A DNA stretch of 64,000 nucleotides from Streptomyces californicus. Its GTDB lineage: Bacteria > Actinomycetota > Actinomycetes > Streptomycetales > Streptomycetaceae. Made by a program: the position numbers and the translations under genes. Location: contig NZ_JNZZ01000016.1 in assembly GCF_000717645.1 (NCBI RefSeq), positions 1 to 64,000 on the forward strand. The letters run 5' to 3'. The notes under the pieces were generated by a model that was not told where the DNA came from, ran no database searches, and saw nothing but the letters and a program-made list of their open reading frames with translations. Each line of letters opens with the position of its first letter. The first letter of the stretch is position 1. This document shows positions 16,930 to 26,700 of the stretch, in pieces.

Positions 16930-17230
16930 CGCGCCCTGCTGGCAGTTGCCGAAGCGGAGGCCCTCGTCAGCGAGACCGTTCGACCACAGCGCGACGACGA
17001 ACGGGGGGCCGGGCCTGGCGGTAGAAGGAAGGCGGCGGTGCGCCCCGCCGCCGGCGCAAGCCCCGTGTGGATGCCTCGCAATGGAGAGTCGGCGGCGGGA
17101 ACGGCTGCGGACCTGGACCACCGGGGTGCGGCCGCGTGGCGACCATGTCTTCGCGTGCGACGGCGTCATGGAGAAGCCGGCTTCGTCCTCGAAGACCAGC
17201 CAGGCCCCACGGTTCGCGACGCCGCCTCGG
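16930..17230 (-). mobile_element. Relic of an IS630-family transposase
   Basis: Positions about 17078-17220 on the minus strand encode NRGAWLVFEDEAGFSMTP, then KTWSPRGRTPVVQVRSRSRR and LSIA. This is the first catalytic Asp block (VFEDEAGF) and following strand of IS630-type DDE transposases. The flanking parts lie in other frames and the later catalytic residues are lost. No terminal inverted repeats could be identified. The relic lies just beyond the right end of the RiPP cluster. Confidence 0.6.
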
Positions 17231-17456
17231 TGCTGCTGGAGCGTGCCGCCCTGGACCAGGACTCCCGCAACCGGTGGAACGCGCTCCAGGCCGCCGTCGG
17301 CATCGGCTCGGAGCGCGCCCAGGTGACCGGCAGGCGGGTGTCCGTCCGGGGCACCGCCGCCACCGGTCCGGTCGTGGCGGCCAGGTACCCGCGGACTGTG
17401 GCGTCGTCCTCGGTGGGGGCGGCGTGCTGGAAGGGTACGCCGCCGTTGTGCGTCAT
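17166..17456 (-). pseudogene. N-terminal fragment of a hypothetical gene, truncated by the IS630 relic
   Basis: The ATG at 17456 overlaps the stop of the upstream gene (ATGA at 17453-17456), so it is the natural second gene of that operon. The first 55-65 codons (MTHNGGVPFQHAAPTEDDAT) have good coding character. Then the frame enters transposase-derived sequence and stops at 17166. The lost function is unknown. Confidence 0.5.
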
Positions 17457-17926
17457 GCCCCGTTCCGGTGCAGGAGGTGCCTGTCATTCGCGTCGCCCAG
17501 GGTCTGCTCGACGAACTCGGCGTGCTCGGCGCAGCTGTAGCGCAGGCGGTGCCAGCGGGGGAGGTGGTCGGGGTGGCTGGCGAAGCGCTGAGCGGTCTCC
17601 ACGAGCCGGTTCCAGTCGGTCGGCAGGCTCTGGCGAAGGGTCTGCACGAGCCCCACCTGCTTGATGTCCCCCTCTGTGAGTTCGGCATCCCAGGAGACCA
17701 GGGCGTCGTCGAGATCGCGGCAGTCGGCGTCGATGGTCCGGGCGAGGTGCTCGGCTGCCCAGCGGGCGTCGGTTCCCTCCGGCTGTGCCCGGGCGATCTC
17801 GCCGAGGCGCGCGACGAGGAAGCCCTGCGGCGGCCCGACGTCGGCGGAGCGGAGGTCGTCGGAGAACTCCAGGACGACCGCCGGGGTGAGGAGCGCGGCG
17901 TGGTCGGGGATGACGTGATGGGTCAT
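17453..17926 (-). CDS. Hypothetical soluble protein
   Basis: This is a 157-aa acidic, Trp-containing protein (MTHHVIPDHAALLTPAVVLE to NDRHLLHRNGA). It has no membrane segment or recognised motif. The ATG at 17926 follows GGAGGG with a normal spacer. It is divergent from 17992, with starts only 65 bp apart, so the two probably share a control region. Its stop overlaps the start of the truncated gene 17166-17456. Function not recognised. Confidence 0.6.
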   Translation of the reverse strand: MTHHVIPDHAALLTPAVVLEFSDDLRSADVGPPQGFLVARLGEIARAQPEGTDARWAAEHLARTIDADCRDLDDALVSWDAELTEGDIKQVGLVQTLRQSLPTDWNRLVETAQRFASHPDHLPRWHRLRYSCAEHAEFVEQTLGDANDRHLLHRNGA

Positions 17927-17991
17927 CGGGTTCCCTCCGAGGAGGAGGTGTTCGCCGGGGCCGCTTCGGCCGTGGCTACGAGCAGTTCGGC

Positions 17992-18771
17992 GTGCTCACG
18001 GTTGGAGGCACTGTTCCGGCGGGCCTGTTCGGCGCTGTCGCGGTGCTCGTCGGCATCACCGCCTCGACGCTGCGGGCCCACATCTCGCGCGGCAACAGCG
18101 AGGTGCCCCAGCCGCAGGCCCTGGTCGGTGGTCGTGACCAGTGGGCCCGGGCCGTGGCCGACGACTGGGTCGAGGCACGCCAGCGCTCCCACGAGGGCGT
18201 CCGGGCCACCATGTCCGCCGACGACCGCGACCAGTTGTCGCGCGGTGCTGCGGAGGTCCGCGACCACTTCGCCGCCGACTTCCACGGCACCCTGTGGGGG
18301 CGGCCGGACGTACGCAAGCGGTGGATCCTGCGCGCCCGCAACGAGGACTCCGTCCGGGAGATCGCCGACGCGCTGGCCTGGAACGTCGTCAGCAGCCTGG
18401 ACCGCGTCCTGCCCACCCACCTCCTCGGCCACACCGTCGAGAACGCGGTGCTGCACGACTTCGCCGAGGCCATCGACCTGAACCGCGAGGTGCAGGCCCG
18501 GCCGAAGAAGTCGGCGAAGACGAAGGACTGGCTGCACCTGTGGGTCTCCCGGCCGGTGGCAGGGATGCTCGCCTGGTTCATCCGTCACCACCCCGAGTCC
18601 GCCCACTACTACATCGGCGAGATCACCCGCGAGTCCCACACGCGCTGGGACATCCCGGCCAAGGACACCCTTTCCACACTCCGCCAGTACGTGATCACGG
18701 AGGGCAATCTGAGCGTGGAGGACGCGGAGTCGTTCTTCGCCCTGCTCACCCCGCCGGAGAAGAACGACTGA
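17992..18771 (+). CDS. Hypothetical protein with N-terminal membrane anchor
   Basis: This is a 259-aa protein. Residues 4-24 (GGTVPAGLFGAVAVLVGITA) form one hydrophobic segment, and the remaining 230 residues are soluble and helical, with WILRARNEDSVREIADALAW and SRPVAGMLAWFIRHHPESAH. No known domain is recognised. GTG 17992 is the first usable start in frame, since the frame has no start between 17917 and 17992. Its ribosome site is poor, so a start further in is possible and the hydrophobic segment would then be lost. The minus strand also has a long open frame here, but it lacks protein character. Confidence 0.55.
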   Translation: MLTVGGTVPAGLFGAVAVLVGITASTLRAHISRGNSEVPQPQALVGGRDQWARAVADDWVEARQRSHEGVRATMSADDRDQLSRGAAEVRDHFAADFHGTLWGRPDVRKRWILRARNEDSVREIADALAWNVVSSLDRVLPTHLLGHTVENAVLHDFAEAIDLNREVQARPKKSAKTKDWLHLWVSRPVAGMLAWFIRHHPESAHYYIGEITRESHTRWDIPAKDTLSTLRQYVITEGNLSVEDAESFFALLTPPEKND

Positions 18772-18877
18772 CCAGAGGTCCGACACAGCAGCGGAGCCAG
18801 GACCAGTGGCTCCGGGCCCCGTTCGTGACTGTAGCCGGGCTGACAGCGTCTCCCGGGGGGATGCCGGGCTGTGAGCC

Positions 18878-19030
18878 CTACCGGTTCGACGCCGCGGGCG
18901 GAAGCTCGCTCTCGCCGCGGCGGTTGTCCAGCCAGTTCAGCAACCGGAAGCCGCGCTCACTCTGTTCGGCGTTTCCGAACAGGGCGGCCGAAGCCGCTGC
19001 GGTGAAGATCGCCAGAACGGCGCCACCCAC
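18878..19030 (-). CDS. Small single-span membrane protein
   Basis: This frame of about 50 aa reads VGGAVLAIFTAAASAALFGN, then EQSERGFRLLNWLDNRRGES, and ends PPAASNR. The hydrophobic N-terminal half followed by ERGFRLLNWL is a pattern common in small Streptomyces plasmid or element proteins. The GTG at 19030 is the first plausible start after an in-frame stop further upstream; the ribosome site (AGAAGG) is too close to be convincing. The gene could be 5'-truncated. Confidence 0.4.
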   Translation of the reverse strand: MGGAVLAIFTAAASAALFGNAEQSERGFRLLNWLDNRRGESELPPAASNR

Positions 19031-19125
19031 AACCTTCTGCGGGCCGGTGAGCTGGAGACCCGCAGGAAGTGGAGCGCTACCGGCTGCCGGAGGCCGAGAA
19101 CCAGCGATCGCTTCTCACGCCGCAC

Positions 19126-19599
19126 CTACAGGTCGAGCACCGCCCAGAGCCTGCGCCCGTCGTCGGCGGTGTCCGTCCCGCACGACACGGCCCCCAGCCT
19201 GGTCAGCGCCGGCAGGACCGCGGTGTCCGCGGCCGCGAGCCCCGGCCGATGCGACAGGGCCACGATCAGCGCCTGCCCGCTCTGGTCGGCAAGGTGCACG
19301 GACACCCGCCGGCCGCCGTCCGCGACAGCCGTCCGTACCAGCAGTTCCGTCAGCCCTGCCGCCGCGACGTCGGTCTCCCGGTACCCCCACTCGTGCAACC
19401 GCCCCAGAACGTGCGCGCACGCCTTCTTCGCGGACCACGGGGCGGCCTCCAGCGACCAGTTCGCCGACCGCCGATTCCGCACCTGCATCCGGGCCCTCGG
19501 CGTACCCGCCAGACTCGTCTCCGGGCGCGGCGGGGAGATCGGGCGCTTGGGAGGCGGCGTCTTCGGCGGGTAGTCCGGAGTGTGCTCAACGGCAGCCAT
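19126..19599 (-). CDS. Degenerate GHKL/anti-sigma-like ATP-binding protein
   Basis: This is a 157-aa protein. After a Pro-rich N-terminus, residues 50-157 resemble the small HATPase fold of Streptomyces anti-sigma regulatory proteins: helix ACAHVLGRLHEWGY, helix GLTELLVRTAVADGGRRVSV, a strand-turn-strand, and the closing LTRLGAVSCGTDTADDGRRL with WAVLDL. The N-box Asn is not obvious (ELLVRTAV), so ATP binding is uncertain. The ATG at 19599 follows GGGAGG. It may regulate a sigma factor or an XRE/DUF397 pair, but no partner is adjacent. Confidence 0.55.
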   Translation of the reverse strand: MAAVEHTPDYPPKTPPPKRPISPPRPETSLAGTPRARMQVRNRRSANWSLEAAPWSAKKACAHVLGRLHEWGYRETDVAAAGLTELLVRTAVADGGRRVSVHLADQSGQALIVALSHRPGLAAADTAVLPALTRLGAVSCGTDTADDGRRLWAVLDL

Positions 19600-19780
19600 C
19601 AGCGGCCTCCCAGCTCAGGTGCGAACCCTCATCGTAGAGCCAGGACACCCAAGCAGCGCCGGGAATCAGGTCAGCGGGCCCGAGCGATGGTGAGCATCCC
19701 GTGCCGACCGGACCCGGCCGGCATCTCCACCACGACACCAGTCTCGACCAGCACCTGCGGTTCCTCATCGTCAAGGACAC

Positions 19781-19815
19781 GGCCACCATCCAGGAGGCTC
19801 TCCTGGATGGTGGCC
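19781..19815. terminator. Long perfect hairpin
   Basis: Perfect 16-bp arms (left GGCCACCATCCAGGAG) with a 3-base loop lie about 50 bp beyond the stop of the minus-strand gene 19865-20473. There is no T-run, but this is common for high-GC terminators. Confidence 0.6.
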
Positions 19816-19864
19816 GGAACGGTCGCTCTTCCCGCCTGAGTCAGCTCCCCGGGGAGCCCCCGGG

Positions 19865-20473
19865 TCAGTGGAGCTTGTTGACGGCGGTCTTCGTTGTGGT
19901 GCGGAAGGCAGTCAGCGGGGCGTCCTTGAGGTCGCCCATCTGGCCCCAGCGAACGAGGGTGACGGTGCGGCCGTCGCGGCCGACGGAGAACAGGTGGATG
20001 TCGGAGATCCCGATCTGCGGGTCGGCGGTGTCCAGGCTGTAGACCCAGGCGCCCTCCTCGACGGCCAGCTTGCCGTGGGAGGCGCTGACGGCCTGCAGGC
20101 CCGGGTTCTGCTGCTCCAGCAGGGGACCGCAGCCGGCGAGGGCTTCGCGCAGGGTGTCGACCAGCTTCACGGCGTCGGCCTCGGTACGGGCGACGGTGGT
20201 GACCTGGACGCCGTTGGTGTCGAGCTCGGTGCTGAACTCCCGGTAGCGGGTGTTCTGCGCCGGGATCTTGTACGGGGCGCACAGGACGCCGCCGTTCTCC
20301 GGCACGCCGGTGAAGACCTGGGTGGCGGTCCACGGCGTCGAGGACGGCGGCATCTGGGAGGCGGCGAGGAAGGCGGGCTGGGCAGCGGCCTGCGCCGCCG
20401 GGGCTGTGGCGAGGGCCGCGAGGCCCAGTGCGGCAGCGGCAGCAGCGGCGAGTGCGGTGCGGAGCTTGTTCAT
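19865..20473 (-). CDS. Secreted protein of unknown function
   Basis: This is a 202-aa protein with a clear Sec signal peptide: basic MNKLR, a hydrophobic Ala-rich core, and cleavage near AAQAAA (about residue 30). The mature part has two Cys (in GVLCAP and LAGCGP) that could form a disulfide, and alternating strand and helix (VQVTTVARTEADAVKLVDTL, then ISDIHLFSVGRDGRTVTLVR). This resembles the sensor-type extracellular domains found in actinobacterial secreted and PknH-like proteins. Start ATG 20473. It is followed by the hairpin at 19781-19815. Confidence 0.7.
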   Translation of the reverse strand: MNKLRTALAAAAAAALGLAALATAPAAQAAAQPAFLAASQMPPSSTPWTATQVFTGVPENGGVLCAPYKIPAQNTRYREFSTELDTNGVQVTTVARTEADAVKLVDTLREALAGCGPLLEQQNPGLQAVSASHGKLAVEEGAWVYSLDTADPQIGISDIHLFSVGRDGRTVTLVRWGQMGDLKDAPLTAFRTTTKTAVNKLH

Positions 20474-20613
20474 GGTGGTGAATCCCCCGTCGGGATATTC
20501 GTTCGGTCAGTGCTCAACCAGCGTGCGGCCGGCGCCCGCCGACTGCAACGATCACGCGCCCACCAGCCGTCCCGAACCCGTTCCACCCCCACTGACGTGC
20601 AAGAACGTGAACG

Positions 20614-20843
20614 ATGGGACGCAGGGGCAAAGGGGGTGGAATACCGAAGGACGCCGCTGTCAAGGAGTTCGCGGAGCTCGTGCGCGCGCTGAAGGCACGC
20701 GACGGGAAAAGTCACGAGGCGCTGGGCCGACGACTGAGCATCAGCGCGTCCACCCTCCACCGCTACTGCCCGGGCGCGACTGTCCCGGAGGAGTTCGCCA
20801 TGGCCGACCGCCTCACCCTGCTGTGCGGGACGAACGAGGGCAG
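20614..20843 (+). pseudogene. 5' fragment of an XRE-family regulator
   Basis: The first 75 codons read MGRRGKGGGIPKDAAVKEFA, an HTH with GKSHEALGRRLSISASTLHR, and PEEFAMADRLTLLCG. This is the standard N-terminal HTH of a large Streptomyces regulator family that normally continues for 200 residues or more. Homology ends near GTNEGSG (about 20843), where a GC-palindromic element begins. The frame stays open to 21519 but that part has no protein character. Confidence 0.65.
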
Positions 20844-21647
20844 CGGTTCGCCCCCGCGGGCGCGGGGACGACGGGCCGGCCTGCTCGGAAGGCCGGCGTA
20901 TCTGGTTGACGGTGCCCGGCGGCAGGGCCGCGGGGCACTTATGCGCCTCCTGATCTGCGAGTCCTGCTACGACCGTGGTTGTCCGGATTCGGATACGGGT
21001 CTGACCTCGGCGGTCCCCATGCGGCGGATGCAGAACATGGAGTGGAGGGGGCTCGCCGGCCGCGGCGCGGACCAGCGCACTTCGTGCCCCGTCTCCGTCT
21101 GCGTTTCGCCCACCGGTCCCCTTCGCTCCACGCCCGACCCGGATCTTCGGGGGACGAGCGGAACGAGTATCGCGACAGCCTCACATCCACCGCTGGATCT
21201 TTGCGAAGGGTGGCGCGAGTCCCGCCATCCACAGCCATCTGCCCGGGGAACTGCCGCTGCCTGCCCGCACAAGGGGCCACCCGGGGGGCAGCTGCATCAC
21301 AAGGTGGGCGTGCCGGCGTACGTCGTGCACCGCGGAGCCGAAGTCGTGGACGGTAGCGATGCCTGTGATAGCTGCCAGCACCTGGGATGGCTTCCAAGCG
21401 CGGGCCGTCGCAGATCGCCTGTGCCGTCCACGGCTCGTCTTTGGAGATCAGCACACGCACGCTTCGAGGCTACGGGCCCGGGCCTATCGTCGGCGTATCG
21501 AAAAACGCATACGGGATGACAACATGCCGCGGTGTGGACTGCGGGGATGACCACCATCAGAACATTCGGCGACAGGCCCGAGCCGCGGGCCGCCGTGACC
21601 GATCGGCGCTCCTTGCGGCTGCCTCGTTCGCGGCGGGCCGGTCCGTC
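20844..21647. other. Decayed DNA with CRISPR-like palindrome and gene remnants
   Basis: No intact gene is seen. At 20844-20872 a 29-bp element reads, on the minus strand, GTCGTCCCCGCGCCCGCG followed by GGGGCGAACCG. It resembles a type I-E CRISPR repeat but is solitary. On the minus strand near 21180-21465 two frames carry protein-like pieces (RVLISKDEPWTAQAICDGPR and TGIATVHDFGSAVHDVRRHA), probably one frameshifted gene remnant of unknown type. Confidence 0.4.
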
Positions 21648-21673
21648 CCGATCCGGCTTCGAAGCCGGATCGG
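21648..21673. promoter_or_regulatory. 26-bp perfect palindrome overlapping a Shine-Dalgarno site
   Basis: The 13-bp arms (left CCGATCCGGCTTC) are perfectly symmetric and have no loop. The right arm runs into CGGAGG, the ribosome site of the response regulator at 21687. It could be an operator for autoregulation, or an mRNA hairpin that hides the ribosome site. Confidence 0.5.
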
Positions 21674-21686
21674 AGGTCGGGTGTTC

Positions 21687-22463
21687 ATGACGGTCCGCGT
21701 GGTGCTGGCCGATGAGCAGGCCGTGGTGCGTGCGGGGCTCCGTGCGCTGTTCGACCTGACCGACGACCTGGTAGTGGTCGCTGAGGCTGGGGATGGGGCC
21801 CGGGCTGTGGAGGCGGTGTGTGCCACTCGTCCGGACGTGGTCTTGATGGACATCGGGATGCCGGGCGGCGGTGGCATTGAGGCGACTCGAAGGATCGTCG
21901 CCGACCAGGACCTGGACGGCGTACGGGTCGTCATCCTCACCACTCACCGTACGGACTCTTATGTCTTCGACGCTCTGCGGTACGGGGCGGCCGGCTATCT
22001 GCTGAAGGACGTCGAACCGGACGAGTTGTGCGAAGCTCTGCGCGTCGTGGCGAACGGAAACAGCCTCCTCGCGCCGACGGTGACCCGCGCGGTCCTTGCG
22101 GAGTTCGTCCGTCTGAAGACCCCGGAACTCGTGGGAGAGGACCGGCTGGTCGTACTGACCGGCCGGGAGCGCGAGGTGATGGGCCTGGTTGCGGGCGGCC
22201 TCAGCAACGACGAGATCGGCCGGGAGCTCCTGATGAGCCCCCTCACCGCCAAGACCCATGTGAGCCGGGCGATGACCAAGCTCGGTGCCCGGGACCGGGC
22301 CCAGCTGGTGGTGCTCGCGTACGAAACGGGTCTGGTCAAAGCCGGGGAGCCCCGGCGACCGGCTGGGGGCGTGCCGCCAGCGCTTGTCGGCCCTGCCGCG
22401 TACGTCTCGGGGAGTAGTTACCGACTCCCCCCGGAGGATGCCCCGATTCCCCCGCGTTCATAG
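21687..22463 (+). CDS. NarL/LuxR-type response regulator (orphan)
   Basis: This is a 258-aa protein. The receiver domain (1-120) has the acidic pair at ADEQ, the phosphoryl Asp in VVLMDIGMP (about D55), the Thr in VILTTH and the Lys in GYLLKDV. The DNA-binding domain (about 155-215) has LTGREREVMGLVAGGLSNDE and SPLTAKTHVSRAMTKLGARD. ATG 21687 follows GGAGG. A 40-residue Pro-rich tail follows the HTH. No histidine kinase is adjacent; upstream is decayed DNA, so the kinase was lost or lies elsewhere. The palindrome at 21648-21673 suggests autoregulation. Confidence 0.85.
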   Translation: MTVRVVLADEQAVVRAGLRALFDLTDDLVVVAEAGDGARAVEAVCATRPDVVLMDIGMPGGGGIEATRRIVADQDLDGVRVVILTTHRTDSYVFDALRYGAAGYLLKDVEPDELCEALRVVANGNSLLAPTVTRAVLAEFVRLKTPELVGEDRLVVLTGREREVMGLVAGGLSNDEIGRELLMSPLTAKTHVSRAMTKLGARDRAQLVVLAYETGLVKAGEPRRPAGGVPPALVGPAAYVSGSSYRLPPEDAPIPPRS

Positions 22464-22957
22464 GGTCGATCGGGGGCACCCCATTGTGTGTCCGCCCGGT
22501 CATGACCGGTACCGAATGCTGCGCTCGGGGAAGCCGAAAGCTGCCGGGAGGTGCGAGGAGACGTTGTGTGTCGGGTGGCACCAGAAGCCATCGGGGCAGG
22601 GAGAGAAAATCGAGAGAACCAGCTTCTCGCGCGCGGGTTCCACCTGTCCGTATTCTTGCGGTTCTGATTTTTGGCCAGTCGCCCGGGCCGCACAGTGGCG
22701 GCAGATAATGATACTTGAATCCTGCCCCCTTGATCGGTGATTCGATTTCGCCGATGCGACGGCCTACTGCTGGACCACGTTCGCGAACCGGTTCATTCCG
22801 CCGATGCCCCACAGCCGTCCGAGTAACGCTTGCTTCTGGTATGCATAACTCGCTCGGCGTGCTTATCGGCGACAGGCATATTCGATCGGCGGGTTGAAGA
22901 GGCATTTCTCTATCAGCGCGCTTCTCGCTGCGGCACCATCACCGTCGCGCAGCGCCG
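22464..22957. other. Gene-free stretch of lower GC
   Basis: About 500 bp with no supported gene on either strand and visibly lower GC than the surroundings (for example around 22640-22720 and 22860-22920). It is likely intergenic or foreign remnant DNA. Confidence 0.5.
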
Positions 22958-22985
22958 GGCCGGCGGCCTGTGAGGGCCGCCGGCC
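22958..22985. terminator. Hairpin terminator downstream of the I36-type inhibitor gene
   Basis: Perfect 11-bp arms (left GGCCGGCGGCC) with a 6-base loop, about 60 bp beyond the stop of the minus-strand gene 23045-23431. Confidence 0.6.
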
Positions 22986-23044
22986 GTTGTGGTGGGCTGG
23001 GTCGCCGGTGCCCGCGGCGGCCGAGCCGCCCCGCCGACGGGCGG

Positions 23045-23431
23045 TCACTCCCCGGGTCCGCACTCCCCGCGCCAGGTCGCCTTCGTGAACGTCACGCCTT
23101 CGGCGAAGTCCAGCTTGTACTCCTCAGGGCCCGGGTTGTAGTGAACGCACTTCTCGTAGGTGTGCCCCTGGTAGGCGTAGGTCAGCTGGATGTGGTCGGC
23201 GCCGGGGTGGGCGATGCCGTTGTTGAAGATCGACTGGCCGCTGACGCTGCCGGTCCAGTTGCCCTTGGTCTTCACCATGACACGGCCGGTCTGGCCCGGA
23301 CGCTCGAACACACAGAAGTATTCCTTCTCGCAGCCGACGGGGTTGGGTTCGGCGCTCGCGACGGGTGCCAAGGAAACGGCGTATGTCAGTGCGGCGGTGG
23401 CTAGCGCGGGAAAAAGGAGGAGCTTGCGCAT
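23045..23431 (-). CDS. Secreted peptidase inhibitor family I36-like protein
   Basis: This is a 128-aa protein with a signal peptide (MRKLLLFPALATAALTYAVS to about ASA at residue 28). The mature part is a small beta/gamma-crystallin-like domain: GCEKEYFCVFERPGQTGRVM, then NWTGSVSGQSIFNNGI. It has Cys at CEKEYFC, at EKCVHY and at GEC. This is the look of Streptomyces I36 (SMI-type) metallopeptidase inhibitors, which act outside the cell. It is divergently placed from the RHS gene. Start ATG 23431 with AAAGGAGGA-like ribosome sequence upstream. Confidence 0.75.
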   Translation of the reverse strand: MRKLLLFPALATAALTYAVSLAPVASAEPNPVGCEKEYFCVFERPGQTGRVMVKTKGNWTGSVSGQSIFNNGIAHPGADHIQLTYAYQGHTYEKCVHYNPGPEEYKLDFAEGVTFTKATWRGECGPGE

Positions 23432-23784
23432 GGGTACTCCGATCTGGGCGCCGCCACGCGGAACCCTGCCGAGGAAAGAAGAACAAGCGCGGTGCGCTCA
23501 CACCTCATTGTGTAGTGGTTGCCAATGATGGAGGGACTTATTCCGCGAAGCAGAACCGGCCAATCTTCCTACTCGAGACTGAATGTCATGACTCCATACG
23601 TCGCACCGGGCGCGAGAGAGAAATGCCCCGAGAAATCTGCAAGTGGTCGTTGGCCTATTTCGCACACCTCACCCGGTTCGACACACGAAAACGACAGCGA
23701 TCTCCGGCTGGCGCATGGCACCGTCACGGAGAGACCGGCGGCCGCACGGCCGCCGCGTTCAGCGCACATAACAGGGGGGAAACC
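23432..23784. other. Divergent control region between I36-type inhibitor and RHS gene
   Basis: No gene is supported. The stretch has lower GC around 23500-23700, consistent with promoters in both directions. A 9-bp-arm hairpin at 23736-23755 lies in the likely RHS leader, and AGGGGGGA at 23772-23779 is the ribosome site. Confidence 0.45.
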
Positions 23785-26700
23785 ATGATTCATCCACGCG
23801 TCGGGGCGCGTCTCCTGCGCTCTACCCGGCTGAGAACCGCCCGCTCCCTCACCGCGGCCTTCACCGTCCTGGCCCTCGGCGCCGCGGCTTCTCCCGCGCT
23901 CGCCGCCCCCAGCCCCGTGCCCGCCGATGCCACGCACTGGGGCGACCACGGGCGCGCCGCCATGCCGCCGGTTCGAGCCGGGACGACCCGACCACCACGT
24001 ACCGCTGCCTCGACCGCTCCGACGGCTGCCGAAAGAGCCTGGCGCGACAGGGAGTCGGAGCGCCTGAGCGACGCGGGCCGGCGTCCCGCGCTGTCCCGGC
24101 CGCTCGGGCCCGCTGCAACGTTCGTACCGCGCCGGCAGGGTGAAGTGCCCTGGCACCGCGTCTTCGGGTTCCGTATAACCGATGCCCTGACCGGCCGGGT
24201 CGACTACTCCACCGGCAACCTGATGCTCGCTGCCACCGACTTCGACATCGCGGGCGTCGGGCAGAAGCTCCAACTCAACCGCACCTTCAACGCGTTCACC
24301 GCACCGACCGGCCAGCTCAGCAGCCCCTGGTGGCTGAACGGGGAGCGCGCTCTCGATGTCTCGGGCGCGAACTCGGTGCTCGACTACGACGACACCGGTG
24401 CCACGGTGGAGTTCACGCGCAACGCCGACGGCAGCTTCACCACCCCGCCCGGCTACTCCAAGGACCTGCGCAAGAACGCGGACGGCACCTACACCCTGAC
24501 CGACCGCGGGTCCGGCACCGCCGACACCTACGACGCCGGTGGCCGTCTGACCAAGTCCACCGACCGCAATGGTGGTGTCCTGACCGTCACGGCACACCTG
24601 GACCCGTCGGGCGCCTCGGCGGGCTTCAAGCTGACCGAGACCCGCTCCGGCCGCTGGATCGATCTGACCCGGACCAGCGCCACCCGCTGGAGCGCCAAAG
24701 ACAGCGCCGAGCGTACGGTCACCTACGAGCTGAGCGCGGAGCACGGCAACCTCGTGCGCACCACCGACACCACCGGCCAGACCACCGCCTTCGGCTACGA
24801 CGGCGACGGACGGGTGGTCAAGGTGACCAGCGCCGAAGGACGCTCGACCGCCTTCACCTACGACGCCGCCGACCGGGTGACCTCCATGCGCCGCTACGCG
24901 GAGAACGGCACCGGGGGTAGCGGACCCACCTACACCTACGCCTACAGCGCCGCCACCCCCGGAGAGCAGGGGACCACCACGGTGACCGACCCGCTCGGCC
25001 ACAAGACCCTCTACGAGCACAACACCGACGGCGAGATGCTGAAGGTCACCGACCCACTGGGCCACGCCCGCTCCTCGACCTACCAGAACCACCTGCTGCA
25101 GACCGCCACCGACGCCATGGGCGCCGGCAGCGGCGGGGGCGGGAACGTCACCAGCTACGGCTGGGACGACCGCAACAACCCCCAGTCGGCCCAACTGCCC
25201 ACCGGAGCGAGCGCCACGGCACGCTGGCAGACGGTGGCCGGCGCCGAACGCCCCAGTACCTCCAGTGGTACCGACGGCGAGAAGACCGACTACACCTACG
25301 ACACCGCCGGCAACACCAAGACCGTCGCCACCACCGGCACCGGCGGCGGCAGCCGGTCCTTCGAGTACAACGAGGCGACCCCCCGCTGCGGTGGATTCCA
25401 GGGACAGGTGTGCACCGCCAAAGACGGCAACGGCAAGAAGACCGAGTTCCGCTACGACGCCCAGGGCAACCTGGAGAGCGCCACACCGCCCGCCCCGCTG
25501 GGCCGCACCACCTACACCTACGACGCGCTCGGCCGCACCACGAGCACGACCGACGGCCGCGGCGTGAAGACCACCTACACCCACGACCGGCGCGACCGGG
25601 TGACCGCGGTGACGGCGACCGGCTCCCCGGAGGCCACGTACAGCTACGACGGAGACGGCAACCTCAGCCGCCGCACCGACCCATCCGGCACCCAGCGCTA
25701 CCAGTTCGACGCCCTGAGCCGGGAGACCATCCGCACCCTCCAGGACGGCTCCCAGACCGTGCTGGCCTACACCGCCGACGGCAACGTCGAGACCTACCGC
25801 GACCCGGGCGGCACCACGGCCTACCAATGGGACGCGGCCAACCGACTGACCCAGCTCACCGGCCCCCAGGGCAAGAAGACCAGCTACGCCTACGACGACA
25901 ACGACCGCCGCACCAGGACCACCTACCCCGGCGGCACCCAGCAGACCCAGGCCCTGGATGCCTCCGGCCGCCCCCAGGACGTCCGTGTGATCGACCCCTC
26001 CGGCATCATCCTGAACCACCTGTCCTACGGCTACGCCGCCCCCGGCACGGGCAAGGACGGCGGAAAGATGTACACCCGGACCGACGCCCTCACCAAGGTC
26101 CGTACCGACTACTCCTACGACGGGGCAGGACGGCTGTCGCTCGCCAAGGAGACGGACCCGCAGGGCCGCCAGACCTCGTGGCAGTACTGCTTCGACCCGG
26201 CCGGCAACCTCACCTCCCGGGGCGAGACCCCCGGCTGCCCGGGGCACACCGCCTACACCTACAACGACGCCTCCCAGCTGATCGCCCGCAACGGCATCAC
26301 CACCGGATGGTCCTACGACGCGGCCGGCAACGAGACCGCGGCCAGGTCCACCGACACGGGTGCGCGCACCGCCGAGCAGTACACCGGATACGGCCAGCTG
26401 AAGTCCCTGACCAGCGGCGGTACCTCCTACCCGGCCCAGTACGCCAGCACCGACAGCAGTGAGCGGACCCGCCTGGGCGAGACCCTCTTCCACAACGGGC
26501 CCCTCGGACTGTCCGGCCAGACGACCGGCGGCAAGGACACCGAGTTCATTCGCGAACCCGGCGGCACCCTCAACTCCGTCTCCACCGGCGGCAGCAGCCG
26601 CTACTACCTCACCGACGCCCTCGGCTCGGTCATCGGCCTGATCGACGAGTCGGGCAAGCGGATCAACACCTACCTGTACACCCCCGACGGCCGGACCCGG

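Noticed and set aside
17923..18786. 287-residue minus-strand frame opposite 17992-18771
   Set aside because: Its composition (long Val/Leu/Gly/Asp runs without structure) looks antisense; the plus frame has normal helices.
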